A DNA stretch of 64,000 bases from Collybiopsis luxurians FD-317 M1 (Eukaryota > Basidiomycota > Agaricomycetes > Agaricales > Omphalotaceae), in NCBI GenBank assembly GCA_000827265.1, contig KN834756.1, positions 902,385 through 966,384 on the forward strand. Direction: 5' to 3'. This document shows positions 47,781 to 60,479 of the stretch, piece after piece; within the stretch, counting starts at the first letter, position 1, and every line of letters starts with the position of its first letter. The position numbers were made by a program, and so were the translations under genes. The notes under the pieces were generated by a model that was given only the letters and a program-made list of their open reading frames with translations, was not told the origin of the DNA and searched no databases.

Positions 47781-50700
47781 CTATGGAAAACTGGAAGGTC
47801 TCGCTCATTTTGGACCTGTTGTTGGTCATGTGAATCAATAGAATCTCGGTGATTGGGCTATATACAGTAACTGGACCTTGAACACTCACTTTCATCAGTC
47901 CATCATTAATAAGTGAAATAGTGCCGCAAGCAGTAAAGCCAACTAACAGTAACCACTACAGCAGTTAGAGCTTGTTGTTGGGCCTTACGTAGCTTAAGCA
48001 GGGTTTTGTTCATAAATTCATGTAAGGACTAAACATGATGAGATTTATTAAAAGCTTGGTATGTCCTTAAGTGTCCATATAGTGTTAGTGAGTTGAATAC
48101 ATGGTAAGAGTGCTGCGCTACAGTAGGTAGGCGGCGGCAGGAAGCAAGGGAAATAACTATATAGAGTATGTAGTACAAGTGGTAAAGGAAATAAGGGAAT
48201 TAAAGAAAATATGTCCAAAAAAGGTTTGATCAAAACTGTACACTTGGCAGCTGCTATTGTGGCAATACCTCTTGCACTTACATATAATGAAAATATAGTG
48301 GATGCAAGATTATGACCTTTGGATCTAATAGTTTATTCACTCATGCGATCCCTCAAATTCAATACCAAATGAGGAAGCCCAAGGTAAATACTACATGTTT
48401 CTGCTCTATTGGGATCCTTAGTGTGTTGGTAGGTGACACAAAATCCAAATAAAAGGCACTCAGAATCCTTGTCTGAATTGGGTTCAAGAGTGGCATATGA
48501 CACCAGCCTCCAAGGCTTGCCACTTTGTATCTGAAAATATGAGTCTATTGATATCCATGCAATGTAGACAATGTCATCTTCTTTCACTTTTCCTTTAATG
48601 AACAAGCAAAGCATATTGGTATTGAACATACTAGAAATCCTCTTACTGGATTCATAGCTCCGAGCTGACAGTTAACTAATTGCAGCACTATATGCAAATG
48701 TGGATGCATACTGGGCTCATTTACTAACCTGGCTCTGAAACTGAGATGCCCAGGATGTGAATATCTCTAGTGACCTATTGTCTGTGTCAATGTTAGGACC
48801 TGTCTGAAATTATCTATCAATTCTGCCATTTTACCTATTTTCTATCATTTCTACTAATTCAACCTCTAGCTAATATATACAATATCTTTTTATCACTAAT
48901 TCATAGGACATAACAGTGGATGTCACATTCAACAATAGAGGATCAAATGGATGCATCAATTAATTCAAGTACAGGCCGCTATTGCAAGTAAAACTGACTG
49001 CCCAGACTGATTGCATCTTCAGTACACAAATTCCTGCAGCCACATCAGCATATATGAAGCCCCAATGCCAGTGGCTTATAGTTATTTGCTAGTATTTATG
49101 CTGTAAATAGCATATAAGCTGCTGGGGTTCTGTAGGAATGCCAGTTCAGATATTTTGTCATACCTACTTGTCTGAATTTACTCTTTACTCTTTCTCTCTC
49201 TTTGCTCTCAAAGTTGTTGACAACACTGTGATATATCTACAACTTTAGCTATAACCAGTAATAGTGTCTATCATAACCAATACACTGTAGACCTGTTCTT
49301 TTTGTTGTATTCACACTAACCATTGAATGCCACAAGCAATCTTGCTAGCCATCACTGATGCCTTTTCAATCAGATCACTATATTCTGAACATATTTAACC
49401 ACATAGGTTTAGGACAAGGCTATAACATTTAATCACCACAGACTTGTTCTCACCACTCATGACTTTAATTCTTTGAGAAATCATTTTTACTGCAACTATT
49501 GAACTACTCCAAATTCCATTTATATACATGAGAAGTAGATGGATGGAAATGTAAAAGTGTAACTATAACACTGGGGTCTGTATAGGGCATTTCATCATCA
49601 GATTGAAGTGCAACAGTGGTAAAGATACATTGTATTTGAGCAAGAAGGCATGTAGAGAGCTTTGTGGAACAGATACTATCAAAGTGACAAGGATAAAGTC
49701 TCAATTCACAGGAAACTTTACTCTGATATAGTATATGTTGGCTTTATAAGGATACTGATAGAATGAAGATAAAATAGTTGAGAAAGACTGTTCAACCATT
49801 GGTTGACTGGCCACTCCCTAATATATATCCATTGTTTCATACATTTTTATCTCCATTAACTCTATACACTGTTATGCCCCAACCTGTTTTCTTTCATTCT
49901 TCTTTCTTCCCCTGTTTGTTCCTCTTCCCCCAGACCCAGGGAACATCTACACTTAGTAATTCAGTATTCAACTATCACTAAATTCTCTTAACTACATCAC
50001 CACACCATCTATATACATAAAATAGCTTGGGTCTAACATACACATGGTATGTTGATTATTCAATGGATTTTTGCCCATTCCCTCGAGATCTCTGCACATT
50101 GTCTAACAGAAATATTCATGTATCAAGGGAATCATCAGTTTGCAGAAGCCAAAATTGGAGAGTTAATGACTGGAATTGTCATAAAGCTGGTACGATCACC
50201 TATTCCTAACCCCTATTCATTTTCCTTTTACTATACACCTTTCACATGACCGCATTTATGACTAACTTTCATATCAATACCTTTTGGACATACGACTCCT
50301 TCCTATCTCCACTCTGCATAGTATCATTGTTCTTTTTCTATTTTGTTCCCACTGTCATTGTTTTATTAATGAACTGTTCCTTGTTCCTCTTCTCATATCT
50401 GTCGCATGACCACATGCTCCATACCTTTTATTCTTGTAGCTGTCACTTAGCTGTTGTCTTCTAGTAGCATTAGTTTTTTGTCTTATCTTCCAGTAGCATT
50501 AGTCTCTCTTACAGCTTACTACAGTATATATACCTACCACCTGTAACCTGAGTCCCCATCTTGACCTCTCTGTCAATTGGGACCAGGTGAGTATCTTTCC
50601 TGTACCAGTAGACTAGTTAATTAACTCTGTCAATTGGGACCAGGACCAACCTCTGTTTAAAACTGATCATTGCATTCTGATAAGTCACTCCACTGTACAC

Positions 50701-51842
50701 CGCTTCGTGACAGGAATCTCTTGTCTTACTTTCTTGGCCAGGGCATTGGAACATTATGAAATAGTCATAGACCTTTGTATACAAAGAGTGAAATAGTGCT
50801 TGTATTATATCAGTGTGCACTTTTCGCAGGAAGTCGGCTGTATAAACACTGCAGGTACAATTTATGTGAGGGTTCATGAAGTCTAATTCCTACAAGAAAA
50901 TCAACAAGCAAGGGTGGCTTTATTACTTTATTGCCAATATTCTGCTAGGGTGGAGAGGAAGTCCACACTGAATTTAATACATCTGTTAGCACCCAAACTA
51001 GAAATTGCAAGTCCAGACACAGTAAATTCAGTATCCAGTTCTCTTCCTTGCTGGTCTTTGCCTGCATATATACAGCATATTGATGACCTTGCTTGTAAGT
51101 TGTACCAATAATTTCATCTCTTCAAGTGACTATCAAAAGTCACAGGTGGTTTGTGCACCAAAAGATCAGCTGCTTACTTTTGCACCAATTTGCAATCAAA
51201 TGGAACAATGTATCATGATTTGCATTGTGTGGCTATTGAGAAATTCAGAGAAGATGCTGTGAGTCATTTCCAATTATCTCATCTTGGTTCTCCCTAAGTT
51301 CTCATCTTTTGCTCTTTCCAGATTCATATTATTGATCCCGAGTTTACCAATTGAGGGTTTTTTCATGGCCTGTTCCTAATTTCTCTGTGGGGTGGATTTA
51401 ATCTTTCAGAGGTGCACACTAAAATATGTGAACTTTGATGTGAGAGAGAGGGCCGCCACGAGGCTTTGTGCAGCAATGTACAAGTCCAGCTACCACCTGT
51501 CACACAGTTGCAAATCAGAGCCTATGCAGTGTGGGCATAGAAACCAAGCCTACAAGCACATAGATGTACACAAAGAAGCTTAACAAAGGTCCATTGACAT
51601 GGAATCAGACAGTTCTAACAAAAGCTCACCGCTGCCTTTCTTTTTCTTTTCATGTGCTTGTCCAAATGCATTTTTCTTGCTTTTGCATTGATTGTACTTC
51701 CTTTTCCTTGCTCTCAAATATAAACAACTATATGATTGATTCAAATTAATTGATATTATCAAGCACTGAATGAAGTGATATGGGTCCCTGTACATTATCA
51801 TCAGCAGATCACTCACTTGAGAGTGAGGCCTTCCAGCTTTAG
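47781..51842. mobile_element. TE2: second member of the TE1 family, 4062 bp, inserted in monooxygenase copy 2
   Basis: The left end CTATGGAAAACTGGAAGG and right end (reverse complement CTAAAGCTGGAAGGC) are diverged forms of the TE1 inverted repeat. The insertion is flanked by ATCT (47777-47780 and 51843-51846). Copy 1 of the monooxygenase (around 7775-7795, reverse complement CCTTGATCTCGTCCC) shows the same site with a single ATCT and no insert, proving a 4-bp target duplication. No transposase frame seen. It shares internal segments with TE1 (48480-48560, 49440-49740, 50930-50990) but is longer. Confidence 0.92.
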
Positions 51843-52312
51843 ATCTCATCCCATTCAATGAAAATATGTATATTGGATGTCAAAGCAAGGATATTATATC
51901 AGGAAATCCCTCTAATTAGATTTTGACTGTTCTTAGTTTTAATGATGAATGTATTGAGCCAGCTTTGAGCAATGTCTGGGGCTGAAGCAGTTTCTGGTAC
52001 AGTAGATATAAGTTCATTGAGGGTCAGAAGGGCAGTCATAGCAGTTGTGGTGGTGGTTCTAGTCAGAGACTGTTGGCTTGCTTCTTGCCACAATAAATAC
52101 CTTTGACAGCTGGTCAGGCTGCTGGTCTATAGGTTTCCAGGGACCAGAACTGATATCGCTATTGATATCTGCATTGCGCAAAATATGACTGGGTCCAGAT
52201 GACACACAATCAATAAGCCAAAGCCCTCATGGTACTCTAGTTTTCAGTATTTGTAGTGTAGTGGACTTGCAGTGATAAGCAACAAGCAAGTTTTTACTGA
52301 ATGTGGCAACAT
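51843..52312 (-). pseudogene. monooxygenase copy 2, 5' part (right of TE2)
   Basis: Reverse complement of about 7317-7785. The N-terminal frame is better preserved than in copy 1: LTLNELISTVPETASAPD followed by IAQSWLNTFIIKTKN, open across the position where copy 1 has TAA. It includes the upstream segment CTGCAAGTCCACTACACTAC. At 52312 the homology ends where TGTTATGCCC begins. Confidence 0.82.
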
Positions 52313-53660
52313 CCTTGTTATGCCCTACACTATTTTTTTTGCTCTTTCCAACCAGTACACTCACCACACAACTCGATAATAGTTCTACCATTCAATCCAG
52401 ACTCTCCAAATCTGACACACATTTCTTGAGGTGAACTAACCAGTTGCCCATTCCAAACTCCTATTCACAAGACCACATGTCTTCCCACAGAGTATAAAAG
52501 CCTTGTACTTACATCTCTCACAATAATGCTGTTATTACCTGAACTATCTTGACCTGTGTTGTTTCTATTCTCTTGTTCACTAGTTTCTAATATTATTCTG
52601 CTTAACACTGAGTCAAGCAAACCCCATTGACACTGAGTCACTGGCATATCTACCTCTCACTTGTTGAACTGATCAACAAGACTATTTGACTGCTGTAGCC
52701 TTTTGAATATTCCATCTTGTAGGGTAAACAGACACTGAGTCACAAACCTTTTGAGTCAACCCTCATTAATACCGTCTTAATGAGTACTTTTGATATACAA
52801 TTTCTAGTTGCACCAAGCTACTAGATTTATTATTCGACACTCGAGGATCATTTCTCCACATCCAATACCCAAACCATACAGGACTTGTTCACCTGTCATA
52901 CATAGCAACTCCCCATTGCATATTCTGTCTCAGCTGTGGTATAATAAATTACTTTCTATTCTTTGAACCTACTACAAGCCTCTAACAACAAAGGTAGTAA
53001 AAGGTCCTAACAAAATAACAGCATTCTCTCCATCACCAAGATGTCTGGGGAACCTGCAAAATGTTTTGTAAGTGAACAAGAAAGATGGCATCAAGAACAA
53101 GAATGCCAAAGAGCAGCGAGAGCTACCAGGTTCCAGAGAAGAGAGGAGTGACATGGAGCTCCTACACTGGATGACTGTTCAGTTTCATCAGCACCTGTGA
53201 GAGGTGCCATCCCCTCAAGAACAGGGGAAATTTTGGAACATAATGATAGAGACCCATTTGACCTGGAAAATCTCGTTGAACATGGGTCTCCTCATGTTCC
53301 AGGACACCTGGTCTCAACACCATATGTTTTGAGTCACTCCCAGTGAGGTCAGCCATATCATATGGCAGCTAGAGCTGACTTGAGGCTAGCCATGAGGCCA
53401 ACACAAAGTGCCTCAATAACACCTGAAAAGGGAAGGAAACAAGAAACAATTCATTTATTGGAATTAACTCCATCAGGAAAAACTCCCTAATTCCCTGGCC
53501 CCCATGAGCTATTATGAAATAGTCTAAGGAGGCCCCAGAGTGATGAGAGCACCCAGAAAACTCTGGTGTCATGTGCTCTTTCAAGGTGCCAAGGGACACC
53601 CCCCTAATCCTGTGGAAAGAGGAATAGTACTGATGTTATCTGAGGATAGTTACAAGTAAA
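52313..53660 (+). mobile_element. probable LTR retroelement remnant with decayed ORF
   Basis: Monooxygenase homology ends at TGTTATGCCCTACAC, a plausible LTR start. A possible LTR end is CTCTAACAACA near 52989. About 50 bp later (53041) an ATG opens a frame, MSGEPAKCFVSEQERWHQEQ, which continues in one frame to about 53660 if four stops (TGA, TGA, TAA, TGA) are read through. Position and charge resemble a gag ORF, but no pol motifs and no second LTR are visible. Tentative. Confidence 0.35.
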
Positions 53661-54048
53661 GAATAGGAGCTCTTTGTTTGAACTTGAGGCAGTATCAGGT
53701 TACAAAAGCTAGCCTCAGACTAGAATTAGAAAAACTGCAATGTATCTCTGATCTATTTGAAGATGGATAGAGTTTCTTCAATGAGTGTCAAGTAGCACTC
53801 AGTGCAAATGAAAACCTGCTCATGCCATTTAGAAAGAAAGCTGGGTAGAAATCAAATTGCTAAAAGGATACTCTAGTGCTTCTTGAAATTTCCTCAATAC
53901 AAGATTAAATTATTCCAGGAAAGATGAGGCTATCTTCTGGGTTTGCCAATCTTTCATGGAAATCATTGGAACAACTGGTAAATCACTCCTGTCTACCTTG
54001 ATTAGTCCATGTTTTCATCTGGAAGAGCTGCATATGGACTTCAAGGAC
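53661..54048. other. no recognisable gene
   Basis: AT-rich sequence between the LTR-like remnant and the 21-bp tandem array. The frame of the array opens at Met 53956. Confidence 0.4.
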
Positions 54049-54279
54049 TCATGCATATCCTTGAATGACTCCTGTCTGAATCTCAAAGAGCCTCAGGCAA
54101 ACTTGAAAGAGCAGAGTTTTAACCTAAAGGAGTACTGTGCAAACCTCAATGATCCCAATTTGAATCTAAAGGAGCCTAGTTCAAACCTGGAGGAGCACCA
54201 TTCAAACCTGGAGAAGCCCTGTTTGAACCTGAAGGAGTACTGTTTGAACCTGAAGGGACATTGTTTGAACTTGGCAGAG
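54049..54279 (+). repeat. 21-bp tandem repeat, 11 units, coding for 7-residue units
   Basis: Eleven diverged 21-bp units with consensus close to AACCTGAAGGAGTACTGTTTG. In the plus frame starting at Met 53956 each unit reads x-C-x-N-L-K-E (for example SCLNLKE, YCANLND, PCLNLKE). The frame stays open across all units and on to 54603. Whether it is translated is unknown. Confidence 0.7.
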
Positions 54280-54433
54280 TTTCATGTTCACCGGCATTAC
54301 ACTCAAAACTTTCTGAAATCACACTTGACACAGTATAGTATTCACAGATTCCAATTAATGCTGATAACTACATATGCTAAAGAAAATTATACACATAACG
54401 TGGCAGGAGCTGGAGGAGCAAAAGTAATGCAGG

Positions 54434-56500
54434 GTTATATGGAAAGCTTGAGTGTTGAGCCCCACAAATTTTTACCACTACCTGAAGTTTCAGTCTCATC
54501 CTCATTCTGCTTCTCACCTTGTTCAATGCCTGAATCAGCCTTATCATCACCCTTCTGTTCACCGCTATCACTGCTCACCTTATCACTGTCTCCTCCCGGC
54601 TGACCATCTGCCCCATCATCACCTGAGCCTGCAACTGCCTGGTTCATTTGTACTGCAAAGGCATTCAAAGCATCATAATTGTACATCTGAGGAGGGACGA
54701 CTTTGGGACCAGCTGTCCTGGATATATGAGAAAAAGAATTTATATTAGCATGGAGTTGTGTGTATACTAGAAAACACCTACACCATTTGTTCATATAGCT
54801 CTCTTTGCAGAAGCTTGACATATGCAGGAGATTTCTTGTAGATATTGTCCAGACTGGTCATTATGGCACAGAAGCTAACAGCGAATGAGATTTTGTCAAT
54901 GATGTCAAGGAACAACTTACTGGCCAGCCAGGTTTGTAATGGAGAATTCATTCTTGACCTTGTATCCTGGAGCATATTCTTGCAGAGTGTGTCCAATCTG
55001 CAAGAAATGAATTGGCAGGCCATACTGAACATAACAGTACAAAATGCACCAAAACTGTACACATAGCAATGAGAGGTACCAGAATACTCCTCTCCCTTTG
55101 CAATCGAGCAACAAGCAGTTTGTCTTGCTTCAGGTTACCCTCAATAAGATATCCATGCAACAATATACCCAACAGCGGCAATCAGAATGGCAGGTTGTCC
55201 ACAGTTCTTGCCTAAAGTCATGGAAGCTTGGGCTCATTACAATGCAAAAGGAATACAAACCTCTAGATTGACCTTCCCATGGCGATATATCTAATGATTA
55301 AGAAGCCAGTTGACAGCAGAGATCTATTTATGATGTTAGTTCTGGACATGCATACAGGGAAACTCAACCTGATGATTTTGCCCTGCGAAAGAGAGCCTGG
55401 AATATTGAAAAATTGCCCTGTTCTTATACGAGCTTCTTTCCCAATATCGAGATGAACAGCTGAGGTTCTGTAAGACATCTGAAAAATGAGCCAGAGTTAA
55501 AGAGTCTAGTTGAAATGAAATTATCATGCACGAAGTGAAGCAATTGATCTCTAGCTTCATGATCTTTATTGATCTCAGTTAGAGATCCCAGAAGATTGCC
55601 AGCCCTACCTTCATCTTCCAGATGATCCATTTCCTCCTTGAATGTTGGCCAGCACACAAGGGGATCCTCAGGACACATATTGACTATACAAGCCGACACT
55701 TGAGCACAACGTTTGGCAAAGAGGGTGAGCTTTGAATCCTTGAAGTTGGATAGGAGTATCTTGCTGCTGCCACCTTTGTCCACCTTTTTTTTGGATTTGC
55801 CATTTTGTGAAATATCCTGCACTATGACCTGGTCAAGCAAAATGGAGAGAAATTAGACAGGGAGCAAGAGGGGTACCAAATACATATGTTAGATTCTTCA
55901 CCCCCCTGCCCTTTGTCCTCAGCAAAGTCTCACTCATTCTCCAGAATAGCTGGAAATTCCTCATTTTTGCTGTCAGTCATGTTAAATCTGCCATCTGGTG
56001 CAAAAAGGTTATTTATTGAGAAGGCACACAAATGAAACAACCCACCATTGTGATCCATGACATTGTCAAGAAATTTGTTCTCTGCATTGTTGAGTGCTGT
56101 AGACTTCACTGTGTTATCTGGAAGACAGTACAGCTCATGGAGAGGCCGAGAAGCTGGCACACTCACCTCCTGGAGAGGAATTGTCAGAACCTCCTAACAT
56201 CCATCAGTGACTGTAAAAAAATAAGAAAATGGAAAAGCATACCTTGAGGATTGACATTCTCCATATCATTAGTGGTCTTGGGCTTCAGAGCTAGGGCAGA
56301 TGCAGAAAGTGTTGCCACATAGGCATCTACATTGGTGCCAGCCTGACGGCCAAACTTGTCGCCTGTAGGGAGGAGGTGTTTGAGGAGAGTTGGAGAAACA
56401 GAGCATATTAACCACCGACCAATACTTTGGTATTTCAATTTCAGATCTCTTTGTGCAAAAGCTTCTGCTGGACATATCGACCCTCAGTGGCTACCATTGG
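54434..56500 (-). other. unrecognised multi-exon gene or gene remnant
   Basis: Protein-like minus-strand frames follow one another: 56184-56438 (KHLLPTGDKFGRQAGTNVDA), 55930-56166, 55424-55840 (KLTLFAKRCAQVSACIVNMC), 55263-55478, 54778-55062 and 54435-54821, which ends in an acidic Ser/Asp/Glu/Gly-rich tail. Candidate GT-AG introns separate them. Gene limits are uncertain. I do not recognise the family. Its placement directly downstream of the Plavaka transposase on the same strand suggests it may be an accessory ORF of that element or an unrelated relic. Confidence 0.4.
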
Positions 56501-56705
56501 TATTGTATGTAAATGCACTGAGAACATTTCTAGTTCTCAGTTTCTTGGAAGGCTGAGAAGATGGAGACAGGCTTTGTTTCATTGTCAGAGAAAGGAAAAG
56601 AAGTGTGTAACTCACTGGTATGAATACCATATTTATAAATACAAGTTTTGAAATGACTCGGTAGGGGTTTTGCAATGACTCATCATGACTCGAGGCCAAA
56701 ACAAA

Positions 56706-59700
56706 CTAATAAATCATCTGATAGCTGTACTTGCTTTCTAAATTATTTATGAAAAAGGAATCACATCTATCAAGAATATTTTGACTGTCCCAAGTTTTGT
56801 CCCAGACAGTTTTACCGGGAGCAAGCATACAAGTCTGCCGAATATCTGTAAGAAGGATTATAGAGCCTTGGTCAAGGCCCTTTGAATCCTTTGTCGGTCC
56901 AACACAGTACATGCCTGTGTCATCATGAGGAGAAGGCTTGAAATGAGTGAACCACATTATGTAGGCCATAGGCTCTGTTGGCCATTCTGCAGGGGCAGGA
57001 CCCAGGAAGCTGTTGCAATCTACAATTTGCAGAAGACAAAAAATAACACGAAGCCTCCCCACTCTGCATCCTACATGTGATCATAAGCATGACACATCTT
57101 ACCAGTGACAGAACTGAAGTTACCTTGAACAGCAGAGGACTCTGCTTTGTCCATGTTCAGCACAATCACCATGTCAAATTGGGCATTAAGGCTCTTTTTG
57201 GAGACAGGGCTGGCTTTAATAGTCTCCTGTACAGCATCTGAGTTGTTGTCGAACATGTTGAAGGGAGTAAGTTTGAATCAATGCCATACATCTGATGTGG
57301 TAAAGGGAAGGGCACCCTGTAGTGCAAGAATCTTGGGAACCCATTGATGAGGAGGAAGAAGTGAATTTAAATATAGTTTCAATTCAGAAATGAAACCAAG
57401 AGCTGAGTGCATTATGAGTATTTGGGCTAGGCTTTTCTTCGGTTCCAAAGGATGTTTCGACAAAAAAATTGAAGTTCTGGCAAAGAGGCTTTGTTAGCAT
57501 CCTTTTCAATGTCCAGTTTTTCCTGAGGCTTGCCTCCAATACTTATCTCCTCCTCTTGTTCTATCTTGCCCCCTAAGCCTTCCAGTTCATCATTGTGTAC
57601 TGTTTTGAGCTAAGATCTGTAATAGTCATAGGAAGCAACCTTTTCCTGACAGGATAACCACTTCACCATTTGCAGGAAATGGTCGCGTTTATTGCTTGAC
57701 CTCCAACCTTCCTTAGTGAAATTGATATGCAAATGTTCAAACATTTCTGTATTATAGTTGTCAGTAGTACTGAGCCAGCAAATGGAGTCAATGTAATGCT
57801 GAAGGGAGTGAAATTTAGGGATGTTGAAGTCCTCTTGGGGTCCTGCATCGATGAAGTATGATCTATACTTGTGCCAAGTATCAAGCTCCACCTGCATATA
57901 CCCAAGGGTAGCTTCATCATGGGAGGAGTATTGAGCAAGGTGGATGAAATGAAGTAGACTCTGACAGGCAATAATGCCTCTGGAGTCAATTTTTCTGATC
58001 AGGCAAGGTAGTAGAATTTGAGCAATATGCTTTCACTCTACTCCTGAGACTTGATTGAGGGCAGATATTCTGTTACTAAAATGGCAAATGCCAAAGGCGG
58101 GAGGGAGTGACCTGATCCTGCTGTCCAATTCATCTTCCCCCATTATCTCCTGTACCCAGCCTATGATGTGTTTGAGCACTCCCTGGTACAGCTGATGAAG
58201 TACATCCAGAGTCATGCAGCAGTGTATGTTGACAAGGAGGAATCCAACCCAGAATGGGTCATACACTCTGCCAGCAACATCATCTTCCATACACAAGGCA
58301 TGGATACTTGTAACCTTCCTGTGAGTAACTGATCTTGCATTTCAAATGACTTTGTGAGTCCATTTCTGCTTCCTAGGATCACCTGGTTCACTCAGTTGGA
58401 GTTCCTCAGCTTTTTGATGACATTTGGGACATGTTCCATATTTGGTGCAGGTGACGAGGCATTGCTCCAGATAGTTGGCTATGTAGGCAGCAAGGATGGG
58501 ATACACCCTTCTCACAGCACCGTTGCCCCCTACCATCTCTACACCTTGTCCCTGGGGATTGCTGGCTGCCTTGAGAGGTTGCAAGACAACAGCCATGGAT
58601 CTATGAAAAATTTTGTAGTTGCATAGTCAAAGAGCCATTTTTGAAAGGCCCTCTTTTGGGACTTTATCCATGGAAAGGTATGCGATGAGGACACAAGCCC
58701 TAGAACCACACTTGCATCGCAGAGACTTTGGGATATTACCAAGAGTGAGATATACTGGGTATGCTGCTTTATTCCTGGAAAATTGTGTGAGCTGGGTCTT
58801 GTCTGATGCAATAATCACAGGAGCAACTGTTCCTCCTTCAGGAATAGTTTCCTTTGAAGATTATCAGCATATTGAAACAAAAAGGGTATCAAGGAATATA
58901 CCTGCGCTGCATTCCACAGTCCACCAGTCCACATCTCTGAGAACATCCTCTCCTCCTCAGTCTCTTTTGTACCTTGAAATAATTTAGCTGGTTTATACAC
59001 AAGATCTTGAGCAAAGGCAGGATCCCCCCAAAGGCCTTTAATTGCCTCTAGGGGATCTCGATGGTGAATGGTGAAGTATTCATTGGGCCTATCCTTGAAA
59101 GAGAGGCATTTTGTATACCATGTTCTGCATTGTTCCAGTACTGTATCCACCTTTTGAAGCATAGAATGTGAATTCACAAAGGATAGCCCCAAGCATTCCT
59201 TTACCTGGTTTTTATTTCATTGCGTCAATATCATTTTATGACCAAGTGGAAAAGGGACTACCTCAGGAATCTGCAGCAGGCAGTCGAACAACCTCTGAGG
59301 AATATTTTCCTTTATTGCCCATTGAGCCAATTGCCACTTGATGCAACTGCTAAACAGCGTATATGCCAGATCTGCTTGGTCTGTGTCCTCCCCAAAAAGT
59401 GTTTGCCAATGAGCATGAACTGTTGGCTCATGCCTGTAGACTTTTCCCGCAGTTGGATGCCATTGATAAGTTCTCAACTGCATATGGTCATTGATAAGGG
59501 TTTGATGCATTTGACAATATATTGATGAGGACAGACCACAGTCAGGTGTTCCTTCTTCTGAGACAACATCGAGATCTGGATTGGGTAGGAAATTGAAGAT
59601 GTCTTCCAGCTCTGCGATATCAAATCCCTTGAATAATTCTCAGGCAACAGTGTCTACAGATTGTGAGAGTAGAGCTTCATTTTCTTTATCTTCGATGTCC

Positions 59701-60237
59701 TCAACTAGTTTGCCTTCCTCACTAAGGATGCTCACATCATCATCGTTGGAGTTATATCTGTTGGCTTTATCAACATCCATGTTCCTGGATGAAGGAAGAT
59801 TGTCAATGTCCACATTGTGTATGTGGACAGACAGCGCTTCCAGGACTGGTGGGAGCGAGGTGGAAACATTGGTAGTGCCATGAGTTGTAGTCTGCACTGT
59901 CTCTGAAAAGTGTTGAATAATTCTTTGCTCCTGGACAAGGAAGTATCGACGATGGGTGTTGTCTTTCTTCAAGCGAATGTGGGCAGCACAGTCTTGGACT
60001 CTCTTGAATGTCTGATTGCAAACAAAACACTGAAAGGCCATGAGGTGGAGGACATGGAAGCCAAGCCGGTATGGGATGAACTTAGGTTGAGGCAGTTGCT
60101 GGTATTAAAAGTTGAGGCTTCTATTGAGACTTGTGCTCAGTAGACGCTAGGTAGAGAGGCCTGGAGGCAGTGGTTCAGATGGAAGAATAAGTCAAAAGTC
60201 AGAAACTAACCTTGGTATGAGTAGAAGCATTAGACAT
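56706..60237 (-). pseudogene. Plavaka-type transposase (in-frame stops)
   Basis: Transposase of the Plavaka group, DNA transposons abundant in Agaricomycetes. In order: MSNASTHTK start exon (ATG 60237-60235), a C2H2 finger (CFVCNQTF...H..H, about 59960-60041), FTIHHRDPLEAIKGLWGDPA (about 59050-59110), MWTGGLWNA, IIASDKTQLTQF with AAYPVYLTLGNIPKSLR (58720-58820), GAVRRVYPILAAY, CLVTCTKYGTCPKC, LDVLHQLYQGVLKHIIGW, RSLPPAFGICHFSNRISAL, and the C-terminal domain PTEPMAYIMWFTHFKP and ILDRCDSFFINN, ending TAG at 56706. In-frame stops: TGA at 59640, 59217, 58627, 58342, 58033 and 57278, and TAG at 57610. One frameshift lies in an A7/T7 run near 57462-57468. The rest of the frame is remarkably intact. 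Confidence 0.85.
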
Positions 60238-60479
60238 GGTCCAAGATGTCAAAAGAAAGTGAGGGGGGAGAAGGGAGTCATTGTTCCTTGAGGCTTGAGC
60301 TCAGGGAACACACTGTAATGGAAGTAAGAGGAAAAGAGCACAGTATTTACAAGTGCCCACAAATGCCCAATTTAGTATATGTTCAAATTTGGCCAAATTT
60401 TGGCAAGGCTCATAGTTTTTTTTCTAAGCTTGGATTTAATTTTCAATTTTTGGTGTACCCCATGAGAACAGATGATACA
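60238..60479. other. spacer upstream of the Plavaka transposase
   Basis: AT-rich, with poly-T at 60417-60424. No clear terminal inverted repeat found between here and the downstream side. Confidence 0.4.

Noticed and set aside
56706..60237. Reassigned TGA codon (alternative genetic code) in the Plavaka transposase
   Set aside because: One stop is TAG, and CpG decay of CGA explains the TGAs. Nuclear genes of basidiomycetes use the standard code.
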